From contig NZ_JABGBN010000003.1 of NCBI RefSeq assembly GCF_013133795.1, positions 1 to 64,000 on the forward strand: 64,000 bases of DNA. The letters run 5' to 3'. The notes under the pieces were generated by a model. The model saw nothing but the letters and a program-made list of their open reading frames with translations. It made no database searches and was not told the origin of the DNA. This DNA is from Pelistega suis (GTDB taxonomy: Bacteria > Pseudomonadota > Gammaproteobacteria > Burkholderiales > Burkholderiaceae_B). The translations under genes and the position numbers were made by a program. Position 1 is the stretch's first letter. Each line of letters opens with the position of its first letter. This document shows positions 1-9,615 of this stretch, piece after piece.

Positions 1-122
1 GTCCAAACCGTCGTGTGGAAATCAAAGCAAGTGGTGGAACAGCGACTAACTCTACAGATGCTGGTTTAGAAGGTCCATCAGCATTGTATGACAAAAACTA
101 CCCATATCCGCCAAAACGCTAA
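1..122 (+). CDS. OmpA-family outer membrane protein, C-terminal fragment
   Basis: Only the last 39 codons are inside the window; the frame is open from base 3 to the TAA at 120-122. The fragment begins with PNRRVEIKASG, the usual end of an OmpA-type peptidoglycan-binding domain (N-R-R-V-E-I). A short tail rich in Gly, Thr and Pro follows and ends YPYPPKR. Proteins of this family anchor the outer membrane to peptidoglycan through the C-terminal domain. A strong terminator follows directly, so this is the last gene of its transcript. The assignment rests on one short motif. Confidence 0.65.
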   Translation, partial: PNRRVEIKASGGTATNSTDAGLEGPSALYDKNYPYPPKR

Positions 123-145
123 TTAGACGTCGTTTTACAGGTCTT

Positions 146-182
146 ACCCCAAAAGTTAAACAGACTTTTGGGGTATTTTTTT
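146..182 (+). terminator. Rho-independent terminator of the OmpA-like gene
   Basis: An 11-bp perfect stem (146-156 with 164-174, ACCCCAAAAGT) closes a 7-base loop and is followed by a run of T. It lies 24 bases after the stop codon. Confidence 0.9.
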
Positions 183-319
183 ATCCTGCAGTATGGCGTA
201 GCATATTTTGGGAGAGGTGGGGGGCTTATTACAAACGAGAAAAGGAAACGGGAAAACAAAAAGGACTAAGCCTCTGGAGTACAGAAACTTAGCCCCTAAC
301 GTTGAGCGTTGAGTGCTCT

Positions 320-2911
320 TTATAATTTAACAGAAGCCGCTAACTCTTTGTAGCTATCGATTTGATCGAAGTTCATGTAACGATAAATCTTATCGCCATT
401 TTCATTAATCACACCGATGTCCGCTAAGTACTCTTCACGAGTTGGGATACGACCTAAGCGAGAGCAGATAGCGGCAAGCTCAGCAGAACCCAAGTATACG
501 TTAGTATTCTTACCTAGACGGTTAGGGAAGTTACGCGTACTGGTTGACATGACTGTCGCACCTTCACGCACTTGTGCTTGGTTACCCATACATAATGAGC
601 AGCCTGGCATTTCTGTACGTGCACCAGCTACACCTAGAACACCATAGTGACCTTCTTCCGTGAGTTGCTCTTGGTCCATCTTCGTTGGAGGCGCTACCCA
701 TAGACGTACAGGGATATCACGTTTACCTTCTAATAGTTTAGAAGCAGCACGGAAGTGACCAATGTTAGTCATACAACTACCGATAAACACTTCGTCAATC
801 TTCGCACCAGCAACTTCAGATAATGTCTTCACATCATCTGGGTCGTTCGGGCAAGCAACGATAGGCTCATGAATTTCATTCAAGTCGATTTCGATAACCG
901 CCGCGTATTCCGCATCCGCATCGGCTTGTAGTAGTTGTGGGTTTTCTAACCATGCTTCCATGGCTTTAACACGGCGAGCAAGAGAGCGCGCATCTTGGTA
1001 ACCATTAGCAATCATCGCTTTTAATAAAGTGATATTACTGTTGATGTACTCAATGATAGGCTCTTTGTTGAGGTGAACTGTACAACCTGCAGCAGAACGT
1101 TCTGCAGAGGCATCTGACAATTCAAAAGCTTGCTCTACTTTAAGATCTGGTAGACCTTCAATCTCTAGGATACGACCAGAGAAGATATTTTTCTTGCCTT
1201 GTTTAGCCACCGTCAATAGACCTTGCTTGATAGCATAGAGAGGAATCGCATTAACGAGGTCGCGTAGAGTTACACCAGGTTGCATTTTACCTTTGAAACG
1301 CACTAATACCGACTCAGGCATATCAAGTGGCATGACGCCTGTTGCAGCGGCGAACGCCACAAGACCAGAACCTGCTGGGAAAGAAATACCAATTGGGAAA
1401 CGAGTATGTGAGTCACCACCTGTACCGACAGTATCAGGTAATAACATACGGTTTAACCAAGAGTGAATCACGCCGTCACCTGGACGTAGAGAGATACCGC
1501 CACGGCTGCTGATGAACTCAGGTAGTTCGTGGTGAGTCTTCACGTCTACTGGTTTTGGATATGCTGCTGTGTGGCAGAATGATTGCATCACTAAATCAGC
1601 TGAGAAACCTAAGCAAGCTAAGTCTTTTAACTCGTCACGAGTCATAGGACCTGTAGTGTCTTGGCTACCCACAGATGTCATGCGAGGCTCGCAGTATGTG
1701 CCTGGACGAATACCTTGACCTTCTGGAAGACCACAGGCACGACCGACCATTTTTTGAGCCAGTGTAAAGCCTTTGCCAGTATCAGCAGGGTCTTTTGGTA
1801 GGCGGAATAATGTAGAAGCTGGTAAGCCTAATGCTTCGCGAGCTTTTGCTGTTAGACCACGACCAATGATAAGAGGGATACGACCACCAGCACGGACTTC
1901 GTCAAATAATACATCTGATTTTACTTGGAATTCAGCAATCACCTTACCGTCTTTTAATGCTTTACCTTCGTATGGACGTAATTCAATCTCGTCACCCATA
2001 TTCATTTGGCTAACATCTAATTCGATAGGTAATGCACCGGCGTCTTCCATGGTGTTGTAGAAAATAGGGGCAATTTTACCGCCTAAACATACGCCACCAA
2101 AACGTTTGTTAGGGATAAAAGGAATGTCTTCGCCGGTAAACCATAGAACAGAGTTGGTCGCTGATTTACGAGAAGAACCTGTACCTACCACGTCACCTAC
2201 GTAAGCAACAAGATTGCCTTTTTCTTTGAGTGACTGGATAAATTTCACGGGACCGCGTTTACCGTCTTCTTCAGGCTCAAAAGGTGCACCGTCACGTTTG
2301 TTTTTTAACATCGCTAAGGCGTGCATAGGGATGTCTGGACGAGTTGTCGCATCTGGAGCAGGAGAGAGGTCGTCAGTATTTGTCTCACCAGGGACTTTAA
2401 ATACGGTGATTTTTAGGCTTTCTGGTACTTCTGGACGGCTTGTAAACCACTCAGCATCAGCCCAGCTTTGGAGGACTTCTTTTGCAAACGCATTGCCTTT
2501 ATCAGATTTTTCTTTGACATCATGGAATGCATCAAACATCAATAATGTTTTCTTAAGAGCATTTGCTGCAATTTGACCTAACTCAGGATTATCTAATAAA
2601 TCCACTAATGGGCTGATATTGTAGCCACCTAGCATCGTGCCTAATAATTCAGTCGCATGTGCTGGACTAATGAGGGGATTTTTTTCTGTGCCGAAAGCAA
2701 CAGCAGCAAGATAAGAGGCTTTTACTTTAGCCGCATCATCTACGCCAGCAGGTACACGGTGCGTTAATAACTCAAGTAAAAACGCTTCTTCACCTGCGGG
2801 TGGGTTTTTTAATAGTTCGATAAGGTCAGCCGTTTGTTTTGCTGATAGTGGAAGGGCTGGAATGCCCAGAGCAGCGCGTTCGGCTGCGTGTTTGCGATAT
2901 GCTTCCAACAT
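320..2911 (-). CDS. acnB: Aconitate hydratase B (bifunctional with 2-methylisocitrate dehydratase)
   Basis: AcnB isomerises citrate to isocitrate in the TCA cycle; the family also hydrates 2-methylaconitate to 2-methylisocitrate. At 863 residues the length is normal for AcnB. The domain order is the B-type one: an N-terminal HEAT-like domain, the swivel domain (around residues 170-380, with [19 protein letters not shown]), then the catalytic core. The three 4Fe-4S ligands are visible as Cys713 in GSCMTN and Cys771/Cys774 in PGCSLCMGN. The start is set by AGGA eight bases upstream. A perfect 18-bp palindrome lies 69 bp upstream and is shared with mdh. No prpD or acnD is present in the window, so AcnB is the only visible enzyme for the dehydratase step between prpC and prpB. 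Confidence 0.97.
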   Translation of the reverse strand: MLEAYRKHAAERAALGIPALPLSAKQTADLIELLKNPPAGEEAFLLELLTHRVPAGVDDAAKVKASYLAAVAFGTEKNPLISPAHATELLGTMLGGYNISPLVDLLDNPELGQIAANALKKTLLMFDAFHDVKEKSDKGNAFAKEVLQSWADAEWFTSRPEVPESLKITVFKVPGETNTDDLSPAPDATTRPDIPMHALAMLKNKRDGAPFEPEEDGKRGPVKFIQSLKEKGNLVAYVGDVVGTGSSRKSATNSVLWFTGEDIPFIPNKRFGGVCLGGKIAPIFYNTMEDAGALPIELDVSQMNMGDEIELRPYEGKALKDGKVIAEFQVKSDVLFDEVRAGGRIPLIIGRGLTAKAREALGLPASTLFRLPKDPADTGKGFTLAQKMVGRACGLPEGQGIRPGTYCEPRMTSVGSQDTTGPMTRDELKDLACLGFSADLVMQSFCHTAAYPKPVDVKTHHELPEFISSRGGISLRPGDGVIHSWLNRMLLPDTVGTGGDSHTRFPIGISFPAGSGLVAFAAATGVMPLDMPESVLVRFKGKMQPGVTLRDLVNAIPLYAIKQGLLTVAKQGKKNIFSGRILEIEGLPDLKVEQAFELSDASAERSAAGCTVHLNKEPIIEYINSNITLLKAMIANGYQDARSLARRVKAMEAWLENPQLLQADADAEYAAVIEIDLNEIHEPIVACPNDPDDVKTLSEVAGAKIDEVFIGSCMTNIGHFRAASKLLEGKRDIPVRLWVAPPTKMDQEQLTEEGHYGVLGVAGARTEMPGCSLCMGNQAQVREGATVMSTSTRNFPNRLGKNTNVYLGSAELAAICSRLGRIPTREEYLADIGVINENGDKIYRYMNFDQIDSYKELAASVKL

Positions 2912-2950
2912 AGTATTTTCCTAAAGTCGGTTAAGATAAATAACCTTATT

Positions 2951-2956
2951 ATTATA
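2951..2956 (-). promoter_or_regulatory. Predicted -10 hexamer of acnB
   Basis: Reads TATAAT on the minus strand, about 40 bp upstream of the acnB start. The corresponding -35 position (2974-2979, AAGCAG) is poor and directly abuts the palindrome at 2980-2997, which would fit a promoter needing an activator. Confidence 0.5.
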
Positions 2957-2979
2957 AATGAAAAATCAGGTTTCTGCTT

Positions 2980-2997
2980 AAGTCTTATATAAGACTT
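2980..2997. promoter_or_regulatory. 18-bp palindromic operator upstream of acnB
   Basis: AAGTCTTATATAAGACTT is a perfect palindrome. Its 12-bp core TCTTATATAAGA occurs again upstream of mdh (9503-9514), beside a GntR-family regulator gene. Its centre is about 35 bp from the centre of the predicted acnB -10, close to the 37 bp seen at mdh. It is probably the binding site of that regulator. Confidence 0.7.
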
Positions 2998-3125
2998 GAA
3001 AAAAACCAACAATTTGAATAAGTATTTAAAATTCAAAGAGATGGTTTTATTTATTTGAGCCTTGGTGAAATAGTTTGAAAAATGAAAGTCTATTCCTAGG
3101 GAAAGTCCTAGTCAGTATTTTCCGC

Positions 3126-3131
3126 TATAAT
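3126..3131 (+). promoter_or_regulatory. Predicted -10 hexamer of the DUF945-like gene pair
   Basis: A consensus TATAAT ends 36 bases before the ATG at 3168. No convincing -35 is visible 16-18 bases upstream. A transcript from here would exclude an upstream in-frame TTG at 3075 as the start. Confidence 0.45.
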
Positions 3132-3167
3132 TTGGGCATCTATCATTTCGTTAATAAAGGAATAAGA

Positions 3168-4142
3168 ATGAGTAAAACAAAATTACTAGTCGGTGCTGTT
3201 GCGGTAGCTGTGGCGGGCTTGGCTTGGCATTTTGCGGGGAATAAAGACGCTACATCACCCGTAGGTAGTATGGCAGAGCAACAGCTCAATCCACAAGAAG
3301 CAAAAAGTGCGGCACTAGTGAAAAATTTTGAGGCGTATCTTGCAGGCACAGAGCAAACAGGCGCTTATAAATGGGAACGTATCTCGACATTAGATGACGG
3401 TACGGCACGTTTACACAATGTATCGTATCAAGCGCCTAATATGACAGAACAAGAGGTGATTAAGTTTAAGCATTTTGATTTGCAAAAAATGACGTACACG
3501 TCAGAGTTGTATGAGCAAAAGGTCAGCTTTGAGGGTTTGTCTAATGCGGAAGGTAAATCATTAGTGCAGGAGGCTCTTTATCAGGATGATGTTTATAAGA
3601 GTTTGGGTTATACCGGTGATTTGCCTTTATCAAACGGTGAGTTTGATTTAATGCATGATGTCAAAAACAATAAAGCAGCCATGAGTATTTTGTTTAAGCA
3701 AGCTGACTTTTTGAATATTCAAGTTAATTTTGCCGGTACGCAATTAAATGACTTTTTGGATGTCATCACTAAAACATCAGATAAAGAGTTAGAAGAAAAT
3801 CCAATGAAACTAGTTGGTGCCTTATCGCCCGCATTAATTGAGAAGTTATCTATTCAGGCGAATGATACAGGTCTTATAGAGCGCACGCAAAAACTGTCAG
3901 ATGCGACACCATTAACAATGGATACATGTCAATTCAGTTTAGCAATGATGGGTATTTCTCTAGATGATTCAGCATGTACTAATTTCACTCATTTTGTGAA
4001 TGGACAGCAAAAGCAGTTAAAAATTAGTATTAATCCTGCCCAAGCCGTAGCGGTAGGCAAGATGATGTTAGACCTTGCATCGCCAACGCCAGAAACTATT
4101 GCGGCTATTGTCAAAGACTTAAATTTAAAAGTTGAGAACTAA
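3168..4142 (+). CDS. DUF945/YdgA-like envelope protein (first of a tandem pair)
   Basis: The protein has 324 residues. An N-terminal hydrophobic segment (LLVGAVAVAVAGLAWHFAG, residues 5-23) is a signal anchor or uncleaved signal. The remainder is hydrophilic with a C-terminal TINPAQ-like motif (SINPAQAVAVGKMM). The neighbour at 4236-5132 has the same plan: membrane segment, a middle stretch FEGLSNAEGKSLV against FKGLSDNQGKTLL, and an end INPAQA against VKPTQA. They are tandem paralogues resembling the DUF945 (YdgA) family, whose function is unknown. I chose the ATG at 3168 because AAAGGA precedes it and a TATAAT lies between it and the upstream TTG. Two cysteines around residues 264 and 279 could form a disulfide. 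Confidence 0.7.
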   Translation: MSKTKLLVGAVAVAVAGLAWHFAGNKDATSPVGSMAEQQLNPQEAKSAALVKNFEAYLAGTEQTGAYKWERISTLDDGTARLHNVSYQAPNMTEQEVIKFKHFDLQKMTYTSELYEQKVSFEGLSNAEGKSLVQEALYQDDVYKSLGYTGDLPLSNGEFDLMHDVKNNKAAMSILFKQADFLNIQVNFAGTQLNDFLDVITKTSDKELEENPMKLVGALSPALIEKLSIQANDTGLIERTQKLSDATPLTMDTCQFSLAMMGISLDDSACTNFTHFVNGQQKQLKISINPAQAVAVGKMMLDLASPTPETIAAIVKDLNLKVEN

Positions 4143-4235
4143 TCGAATTGGTTTAACGAGAAAATACGTAGTTAATACATCAGAGGCTGGTAGATTGTGA
4201 ACTATCAGCCTTTATCTTTCCAAGGATTTAAAGTC

Positions 4236-5132
4236 ATGTCAAAAAAATTAGTGGGTACGTTAGCCGCAGTGGCTGTCGTGGGTGCTGGGGTATGGTTTGG
4301 TGGTAATTACTATCTTACCCAAAAGGTAGAAGAAGAGGCAAAAGCCTTTATTACGAAAAATAACCTAACTGATCAAATTCAATGGGCTAAGGCAGAGGGT
4401 CGTATCAATAAGACAGCGACATTTTATGATGTCGTTATTAGTCCTAAGAAAATGAAAGAGAAGATTTTTGTGAAAGAACTTCATGTCAATGATTTTTCGG
4501 ATAAGCAGGGTAATTATGTCTTAGACCTTTCATTTAAAGGGTTGTCAGACAATCAGGGTAAAACGTTATTGACTAAAGACTTAGCTAAAGCATCATGGGC
4601 AAAGCATATTGATACGCAAAGTCTGCCTTTGATGGATGGGCAATTAGCAGTGCGTCAGAAAGATGATAGTCTTGCTTTTACGATGGTGGCAGAGCAGGGT
4701 AATGTTGGTGATGTGAGTTTTAGTATTGATTTAGCCCAAACTGATGTTGTGATTAATACCTTAAAAGAGAAAGGTGTGTCACAAAATAATCCTTTCCAAT
4801 TATTAGGTTTGTTATCCCAAGTGACCTTGGAAGATGCTTATTTGCAGATTAAGGACAAAGGGCTTATTCAAGGACGTGATAAGACAGCCGATGCTAATTT
4901 GGAGAAACAGTGTTTAGATGATTTAATGGCTCGACAAGTTTCTCAAGCACAAACATATTGTGCTAGCTTGAACAAGTTTATCAATGGCGAGGCAAAAACA
5001 CTAAACATCGCCGTCAAACCTACACAAGCTATTTCACTCTTTGCGCTTTTTAATCAGTTGCAACGATCATCTAAACGACCAGACGGTGTTGCAGCATTGC
5101 TAGAAACACTCAAATTAGAAGTGAAAAACTAA
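4236..5132 (+). CDS. DUF945/YdgA-like envelope protein (second of a tandem pair)
   Basis: The protein has 298 residues and starts MSKKLVGTLAAVAVVGAGVW, with one N-terminal hydrophobic segment followed by a periplasmic-looking domain. It is a diverged copy of the gene just upstream, with alignable segments in the middle and at the C-terminus, including a conserved pair of cysteines and the INGEAKTLNIAVKPTQA ending. The start at 4236 follows AAGGA at 4222-4226; an in-frame GTG 13 codons upstream lacks a ribosome site. The 93-base gap after the first copy shows no terminator, so the two are probably co-transcribed. Function is unknown beyond the family resemblance. Confidence 0.68.
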   Translation: MSKKLVGTLAAVAVVGAGVWFGGNYYLTQKVEEEAKAFITKNNLTDQIQWAKAEGRINKTATFYDVVISPKKMKEKIFVKELHVNDFSDKQGNYVLDLSFKGLSDNQGKTLLTKDLAKASWAKHIDTQSLPLMDGQLAVRQKDDSLAFTMVAEQGNVGDVSFSIDLAQTDVVINTLKEKGVSQNNPFQLLGLLSQVTLEDAYLQIKDKGLIQGRDKTADANLEKQCLDDLMARQVSQAQTYCASLNKFINGEAKTLNIAVKPTQAISLFALFNQLQRSSKRPDGVAALLETLKLEVKN

Positions 5133-5137
5133 GGAAT

Positions 5138-5407
5138 TTAAGCGAGCAAATCTGCAAATTCAGGATGGCGCTTAATATAGGCGGCAGCATAGGAACAGCT
5201 TGGAATGACTTTCCAAGCTTTTTCTTTGGCTGTATTGAGAGCGGCTTCCATCAATTGACCTGCAATGCCACGCCCACCAATCGCCTCAGGGACAATGGTA
5301 TGAGTAATATTCATCACATTATTAGCTAACTCATAATCAATATGAGCGGTATGACCTTCAACCTCTGTGGTGAATTGTTGCTTTTCCGGATGGTGAGTAA
5401 TGGTCAT
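5138..5407 (-). CDS. Small GNAT-type N-acetyltransferase (YjdJ-like)
   Basis: This 89-residue protein matches the minimal GNAT fold. The core EAIGGRGIAGQLMEAAL (residues 41-57) corresponds to the acetyl-CoA pyrophosphate-binding loop, with the Q/RxxGxG/A pattern degenerate as IGGRGIA. The C-terminal CSYAAAYIKRHPEFADLL is typical of the YjdJ/GNAT_acetyltr_2 group, in which the usual N-terminal strands are shortened. The substrate is unknown. It converges on the DUF945-like gene with only five bases between the stop codons and no visible terminator. Confidence 0.8.
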   Translation of the reverse strand: MTITHHPEKQQFTTEVEGHTAHIDYELANNVMNITHTIVPEAIGGRGIAGQLMEAALNTAKEKAWKVIPSCSYAAAYIKRHPEFADLLA

Positions 5408-5492
5408 GATAGATGTCCTTTGTTAAACAGTAAATGGTTATGTGTTTGTGATGAACGGTATGTTGGTGAGTAGTGTTATATTCTCAAGTACT

Positions 5493-5888
5493 TTACGCGG
5501 TTGTGCCGTTTTGAACAATCAGGATTAATACCCATAGCAATACCATGGCAATGATACCGACAAAGCAACCTCCCCATAAACCGAGTAAGGGAGCTTTGGT
5601 TTTGAGCGATACTAGGGAGGGATTAACGTGGGTGAGTTGTTGGTTTGCATGACCAATTAAACTCCAGCGCGTATTAGGGAAGAACACACGGAAAAAGTAG
5701 TCCAGTAAAATGCCAGTTCTATTGCCTAAGCTAAGACGTTGCCAAGGTAGGACATTTAAATACGGGTGCTTGAGCTCTGCGTTGACAGAAGAATGTCCAA
5801 ATACAAATAGGTATAACGCACTTATCAATGTACAGGCTAAACAAAAAAATAAAAGCGTAAAAGTGTAGCTAAGCAGTGTAATCGCCAT
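5493..5888 (-). CDS. Small two-helix membrane protein, unknown function
   Basis: Two strongly hydrophobic stretches flank a soluble middle part: residues 2-30 (ITLLSYTFTLLFFCLACTLI) and the C-terminal 28 residues (GIIAMVLLWVLILIV). I do not recognise a family. The start is uncertain. The frame stays open upstream to a GTG at 6026, but that codon lies inside a strong hairpin (6021-6048) with its only purine-rich sequence too close. The internal ATG at 5888, directly before the first membrane segment, is more likely even though it lacks a clear ribosome site. Confidence 0.5.
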   Translation of the reverse strand: MAITLLSYTFTLLFFCLACTLISALYLFVFGHSSVNAELKHPYLNVLPWQRLSLGNRTGILLDYFFRVFFPNTRWSLIGHANQQLTHVNPSLVSLKTKAPLLGLWGGCFVGIIAMVLLWVLILIVQNGTTA

Positions 5889-6020
5889 ATTAAGGTATAA
5901 AGAAAGGGTGTTATTGTTGAAAAATGATATTTTACCAAAAACACGATCTAGGCTAAATGGATGTGTGGTGTTGAGATTTTCCTCACACTCAAGGCGCGAG
6001 TTTGGGTATACGCTGATAAC

Positions 6021-6048
6021 AAACACCTCCCGATGAAGGGAGGTGTTT
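6021..6048 (-). terminator. Hairpin downstream of prpC
   Basis: An 11-bp perfect stem (AAACACCTCCC with GGGAGGTGTTT) closes a 6-base loop. The run of T after it on the minus strand is weak, so it may be an RNA-stabilising or attenuating hairpin rather than a full terminator. Confidence 0.5.
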
Positions 6049-6073
6049 GCCGCTAAGTATTTAAGCGAGTCGT

Positions 6074-6097
6074 CATCACTTAATACACTAAGTGATG
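6074..6097. repeat. Second hairpin after prpC
   Basis: A perfect 9-bp inverted repeat (CATCACTTA / TAAGTGATG) with a 6-base loop, about 20 bp beyond the prpC stop codon and with no T run. Together with 6021-6048 it forms a two-hairpin 3' end of the prpB-prpC transcript. Confidence 0.55.
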
Positions 6098-6114
6098 GCG
6101 CATTGAGTGCACTA

Positions 6115-7266
6115 TTATGGACGCTGATCTAACGGTACAAATGGAATATCATCTGGACCTGTATAGTTGGCGGTCGGGCGGATAATCTTGTTATCAGCAC
6201 GTTGCTCTAGAATGTGAGCAGACCAACCCGCAGTACGAGCAATCACGAATAATGGGGTAAACATCGCTGTAGGCACGCCCATCATATGATATGACACAGC
6301 AGAGAACCAGTCGAGATTCGGGAACATTTTTTTGATTTCCCACATGACTGATTCAAGGCGCTCCGCAATGTCGTACATTTTAGTATTGCCTTGCTCATCC
6401 GAAAGTTGTTTTGCCACCTCTTTGATGACCACATTACGTGGGTCTGAAATGGTATAAACGGGATGACCGAAACCAATAATCACTTCTTTATTTTCTACAC
6501 GTTTACGGATATCCGCTTCTGCCTCGTCTGGGTTTTCGTAGCGTTTTTGAACTTCAAAAGCGACTTCATTGGCACCACCATGTTTTGGACCACGTAATGC
6601 ACCGATTGCTCCTGTTACGGCAGAGTACATATCAGAGCCAGTACCCGCGATTACACGGCTTGTAAAGGTTGAGGCATTGAACTCATGCTCAGCATAAAGA
6701 ATGAGCGAGGTATGCATCGCGCGAACCCAGCTTTCGGGAGGTGTTTCACCATGTAATAGGTGGAGGAAGTGACCGCCAATACTGTCATCATCAGTTTGTA
6801 CATCAATCACACGACCATTATGACTAAAGTGATACCAATAGAGTAATGCAGAGCCTAAGCATGCCATGAGACGATCAGCAATATCACGTGCATCAGCGGC
6901 ATTGTGGTCGTCTTTTTCGGGTAATGTACAACCCAAAACCGATACCGCGGTACGCATAACATCCATTGGGTGGCTAGCGGCGGGTAAAGACTCTAAAACC
7001 GTTTGTAAATTAGCGGGTAAACCGCGAAGACGTTTTAACTTGGCTTTATAGGCTTCCAGTTCTTTTTTGTTAGGTAATTTACCATGGACTAATAAGTGGG
7101 CGATTTCTTCAAATTCACTCACTTTGGCTAAATCAAGAATATCATAACCGCGATAGCTTAGGTCATTACCTGTACGACCGACGGTACATAGTGCCGTATT
7201 ACCAGCGACGACACCAGATAGTGCGACTGATTTTTTTACTTTTGGTTTAACTTCTTCCGTGCTCAT
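6115..7266 (-). CDS. prpC: 2-methylcitrate synthase
   Basis: PrpC condenses propionyl-CoA with oxaloacetate to 2-methylcitrate in the methylcitrate cycle. The 383 residues fit the short, PrpC-type citrate synthases (the housekeeping GltA at 14075 is 435). Visible signatures include [20 protein letters not shown] near the N-terminus, EHEFNASTF with a catalytic-region His, [16 protein letters not shown] and the C-terminal RP(T)ANYTGP motif that separates 2-methylcitrate synthases from citrate synthase. AAGGAGTG sets the start. It is the second gene of a prpB-prpC operon, with a 37-base gap. Confidence 0.94.
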   Translation of the reverse strand: MSTEEVKPKVKKSVALSGVVAGNTALCTVGRTGNDLSYRGYDILDLAKVSEFEEIAHLLVHGKLPNKKELEAYKAKLKRLRGLPANLQTVLESLPAASHPMDVMRTAVSVLGCTLPEKDDHNAADARDIADRLMACLGSALLYWYHFSHNGRVIDVQTDDDSIGGHFLHLLHGETPPESWVRAMHTSLILYAEHEFNASTFTSRVIAGTGSDMYSAVTGAIGALRGPKHGGANEVAFEVQKRYENPDEAEADIRKRVENKEVIIGFGHPVYTISDPRNVVIKEVAKQLSDEQGNTKMYDIAERLESVMWEIKKMFPNLDWFSAVSYHMMGVPTAMFTPLFVIARTAGWSAHILEQRADNKIIRPTANYTGPDDIPFVPLDQRP

Positions 7267-7303
7267 TTAACACTCCTTTCAGTGAGAATCGTTAATCATT
7301 AAA

Positions 7304-8188
7304 TTATTTGTTCTTAGCAAATAGGGCATCTAATTTTTGTTCAAATGCATGGTAGCCAATGCGGTCATATAGCTCTTCGCGAGTTTGCATAATATCAATA
7401 ACCTCACGCTGATGACCATTTTTTCGGATACTGTTATAAACGGTTTCTGCGGCTTTATTCATGGCACGGAAAGCCGATAATGGGTATAGCACCATACCTA
7501 CGCCAACACTAGAGAGCTCTTCGACGCTAAAAAGTGGCGTTGCACCAAATTCCGTAATATTGGCCAAGAGAGGAACATTGATAGCTTTTGCGAATTTTTC
7601 ATAAGTCGGTAAATCATAAGCTGCCTCGGCAAAAATACCGTCAGCACCAGCTTCTACGCATTTAATAGCACGTTCGATAGCTGCATCGACACCATGGGCT
7701 TGGATAGCATCAGTGCGTGCGATAATGAAAAAATTCTCGTCAGTACGTGCGTCGGCTGCCGCTTTAACGCGATCGACCATCTCTTCGGTAGAAACGATTT
7801 CTTTGCCTGGACGATGTCCACAACGTTTTGCGCCAACTTGGTCTTCGATATGGCAAGCTGCCGCACCTGCTTTAATGAGACTCTGTACAGTACGAGCGAT
7901 ATTGAAAGCAGAGGGTCCTAGACCTGTATCAATATCGACCAATAAAGGTAAGTCGCATACATCGGTAATGCGACGTGTATCGATAAGAACATCTTCTAAT
8001 GTATTAATCCCAAGGTCTGGTAAACCTAGTGAGCCTGCTGCAACACCCCCACCAGATAAGTAAATGGCTTTAAAACCAGCACGTTTAGCTAACAATGCAT
8101 GATTGGCATTGATAGCACCGATAATTTGTAATGGATTTTCTTCGGCTAGAGCTTGGCGAAATTTAGCACCTGCTGATTGAATGGTCAT
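7304..8188 (-). CDS. prpB: Methylisocitrate lyase
   Basis: PrpB cleaves 2-methylisocitrate to pyruvate and succinate, the last step of propionate breakdown by the methylcitrate cycle. The 294-residue length is typical. The lyase signature KRCGHRPGK (around residues 122-130) carries the catalytic Cys, and the metal-binding region LVDIDTGLG (around 84-92) is present. GGAG ten bases before the ATG sets the start. It leads the operon with prpC. Upstream, TCTTGCAA occurs twice within about 25 bases (8222-8252); this may be a regulatory repeat, but no prpR gene is in the window. Confidence 0.95.
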   Translation of the reverse strand: MTIQSAGAKFRQALAEENPLQIIGAINANHALLAKRAGFKAIYLSGGGVAAGSLGLPDLGINTLEDVLIDTRRITDVCDLPLLVDIDTGLGPSAFNIARTVQSLIKAGAAACHIEDQVGAKRCGHRPGKEIVSTEEMVDRVKAAADARTDENFFIIARTDAIQAHGVDAAIERAIKCVEAGADGIFAEAAYDLPTYEKFAKAINVPLLANITEFGATPLFSVEELSSVGVGMVLYPLSAFRAMNKAAETVYNSIRKNGHQREVIDIMQTREELYDRIGYHAFEQKLDALFAKNK

Positions 8189-8284
8189 AATGTGTTATCT
8201 CCAATATCGTTTTTAAATTTATCTTGCAAGTATTGGTGAAAATCTTGCAAATGAAAATAGGGGAAACTACTCTTTTTAAATAGT

Positions 8285-8311
8285 AAAAAAGCCACGCATT
8301 GTAGGCGTGGC
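8285..8311 (-). terminator. Rho-independent terminator of mdh
   Basis: On the minus strand a 7-bp GC-rich stem (GCCACGC / GCGTGGC) with a 7-base loop is followed by TTTTTT. It lies about 90 bases after the mdh stop and separates mdh from prpB. Confidence 0.88.
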
Positions 8312-8398
8312 TAGTAGAACAACATCAGCACCAAGCAAGTGAGTCCATATGGCTTGCTTGGGCATAATGCATCATCACTATTGAGATAAGTGATTAAA

Positions 8399-9388
8399 TT
8401 ACTTTAGAAGATCAGCCACGCCGTCACGTTCTTCAGTAAGTTCGGCTAAGGTCTTGTCCATACGCTCACGAGAGAATTCGTTGATTTCTAAGCCTTGAAC
8501 AATTTTGTATTCACCGTTTTCGGTAGTGACTGGGAAGCCGTAAACGATACCTTCTGGGATACCATAAGAACCGTCAGATGGAACACCCATTGTTACCCAT
8601 TTGCCATTAGAGCCAAGTACCCAGTCACGGATATGGTCAATCGCTGCATTGGCTGCAGAAGCGGCTGAAGATAAGCCACGAGCTTCAATAATAGCAGCGC
8701 CACGTTTACCAACAGTAGGGATAAAGTTTTCTTTATTCCATACGTCGTCATTGATTTTCTTCTCTAAGCTTTCGCCATTTACTGTCGCAAAGCGGATATC
8801 TGGATACATGGTTGGAGAGTGGTTACCCCATACGATTAAGTTTTCGATATCTTTAACTTGTGTACCAGATTTTTGTGCTAATTGCGTTAATGCACGGTTA
8901 TGGTCCAAGCGTAACATTGCCGTGAAGTTTTTAGCTGGTAGGTCTGGAGCAGATTTCATCGCAATATACGCATTCGTATTGGCTGGGTTGCCTACCACTA
9001 ATACTTTGACATCACGTTTGGCGACAGCATTTAGTGCTTTACCTTGAACTGTGAAAATTTGAGCATTCGCTTGTAAGAGGTCTTTGCGTTCCATGCCTGG
9101 GCCACGAGGACGTGCGCCGACTAATAAAGCAATATCTACGTCTTTGAAGGCTGTCATTGGATCACTATGTGCTGTGACTTCTTGGAGTAATGGGAACGCG
9201 CAGTCGTCTAGTTCCATGATAACGCCTTGAAGTGCTTTTTGAGCTTTTTCATCAGGAATTTCAAGAAGTTGTAGGATAACAGGCTGGTCTTTACCTAGCA
9301 TTTCACCAGAAGCGATGCGAAATAGTAAAGCGTAACCGATTTGGCCTGCAGCGCCTGTGACGGCAACGCGAACAGCTGGTTTAGACAT
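8399..9388 (-). CDS. mdh: Malate dehydrogenase
   Basis: Mdh oxidises malate to oxaloacetate with NAD. The 329 residues begin [20 protein letters not shown], with the Rossmann glycine motif GAAGQIG. The group-2 (cytosolic-type) signature follows: [15 protein letters not shown], the substrate Arg region LRLDHNRA and the catalytic His in [16 protein letters not shown] seven bases before the ATG at 9388 fixes the start; the frame is open further upstream to 9529 but that stretch contains the promoter. It is transcribed divergently from the GntR gene, and a palindromic operator lies between them. Confidence 0.96.
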   Translation of the reverse strand: MSKPAVRVAVTGAAGQIGYALLFRIASGEMLGKDQPVILQLLEIPDEKAQKALQGVIMELDDCAFPLLQEVTAHSDPMTAFKDVDIALLVGARPRGPGMERKDLLQANAQIFTVQGKALNAVAKRDVKVLVVGNPANTNAYIAMKSAPDLPAKNFTAMLRLDHNRALTQLAQKSGTQVKDIENLIVWGNHSPTMYPDIRFATVNGESLEKKINDDVWNKENFIPTVGKRGAAIIEARGLSSAASAANAAIDHIRDWVLGSNGKWVTMGVPSDGSYGIPEGIVYGFPVTTENGEYKIVQGLEINEFSRERMDKTLAELTEERDGVADLLK

Positions 9389-9468
9389 ATTTATGCTCCA
9401 ATAAAAATTGAAAATAAGGGTTTTGTTTGAAAAAAACAAATACCAAAACAACAAAAAATTATACGCGT

Positions 9469-9498
9469 ATATTAGCCGATAATCTTCTTTTTCGTCAA
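9469..9498 (-). promoter_or_regulatory. Predicted promoter of mdh
   Basis: On the minus strand TTGACG (9498-9493) and TAATAT (9474-9469) are spaced by 18 bases. The 12-bp palindrome at 9503-9514 lies four bases upstream of the -35. Confidence 0.6.
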
Positions 9499-9502
9499 TA
9501 AG

Positions 9503-9514
9503 TCTTATATAAGA
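9503..9514. promoter_or_regulatory. 12-bp palindromic operator upstream of mdh
   Basis: TCTTATATAAGA is a perfect palindrome, identical to the core of the site upstream of acnB. It lies in the divergent region between mdh and the GntR regulator, 101 bp before the regulator's start, where it could serve both genes. Confidence 0.72.
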
Positions 9515-9615
9515 TATATGAGTGGACAATAAAGGGTAAGATATGAAATAATTTCAAACCATTAATGCGGTATCCCTATAGGACATTTGGCGAGATACGA
9601 AGAAGGTAAAGAAAT

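Noticed and set aside
3075-3167. N-terminal extension of the first DUF945-like protein from a TTG at 3075
   Set aside because: It lacks a ribosome site and contains the predicted -10. The ATG at 3168 directly precedes a membrane segment and follows AAAGGA.
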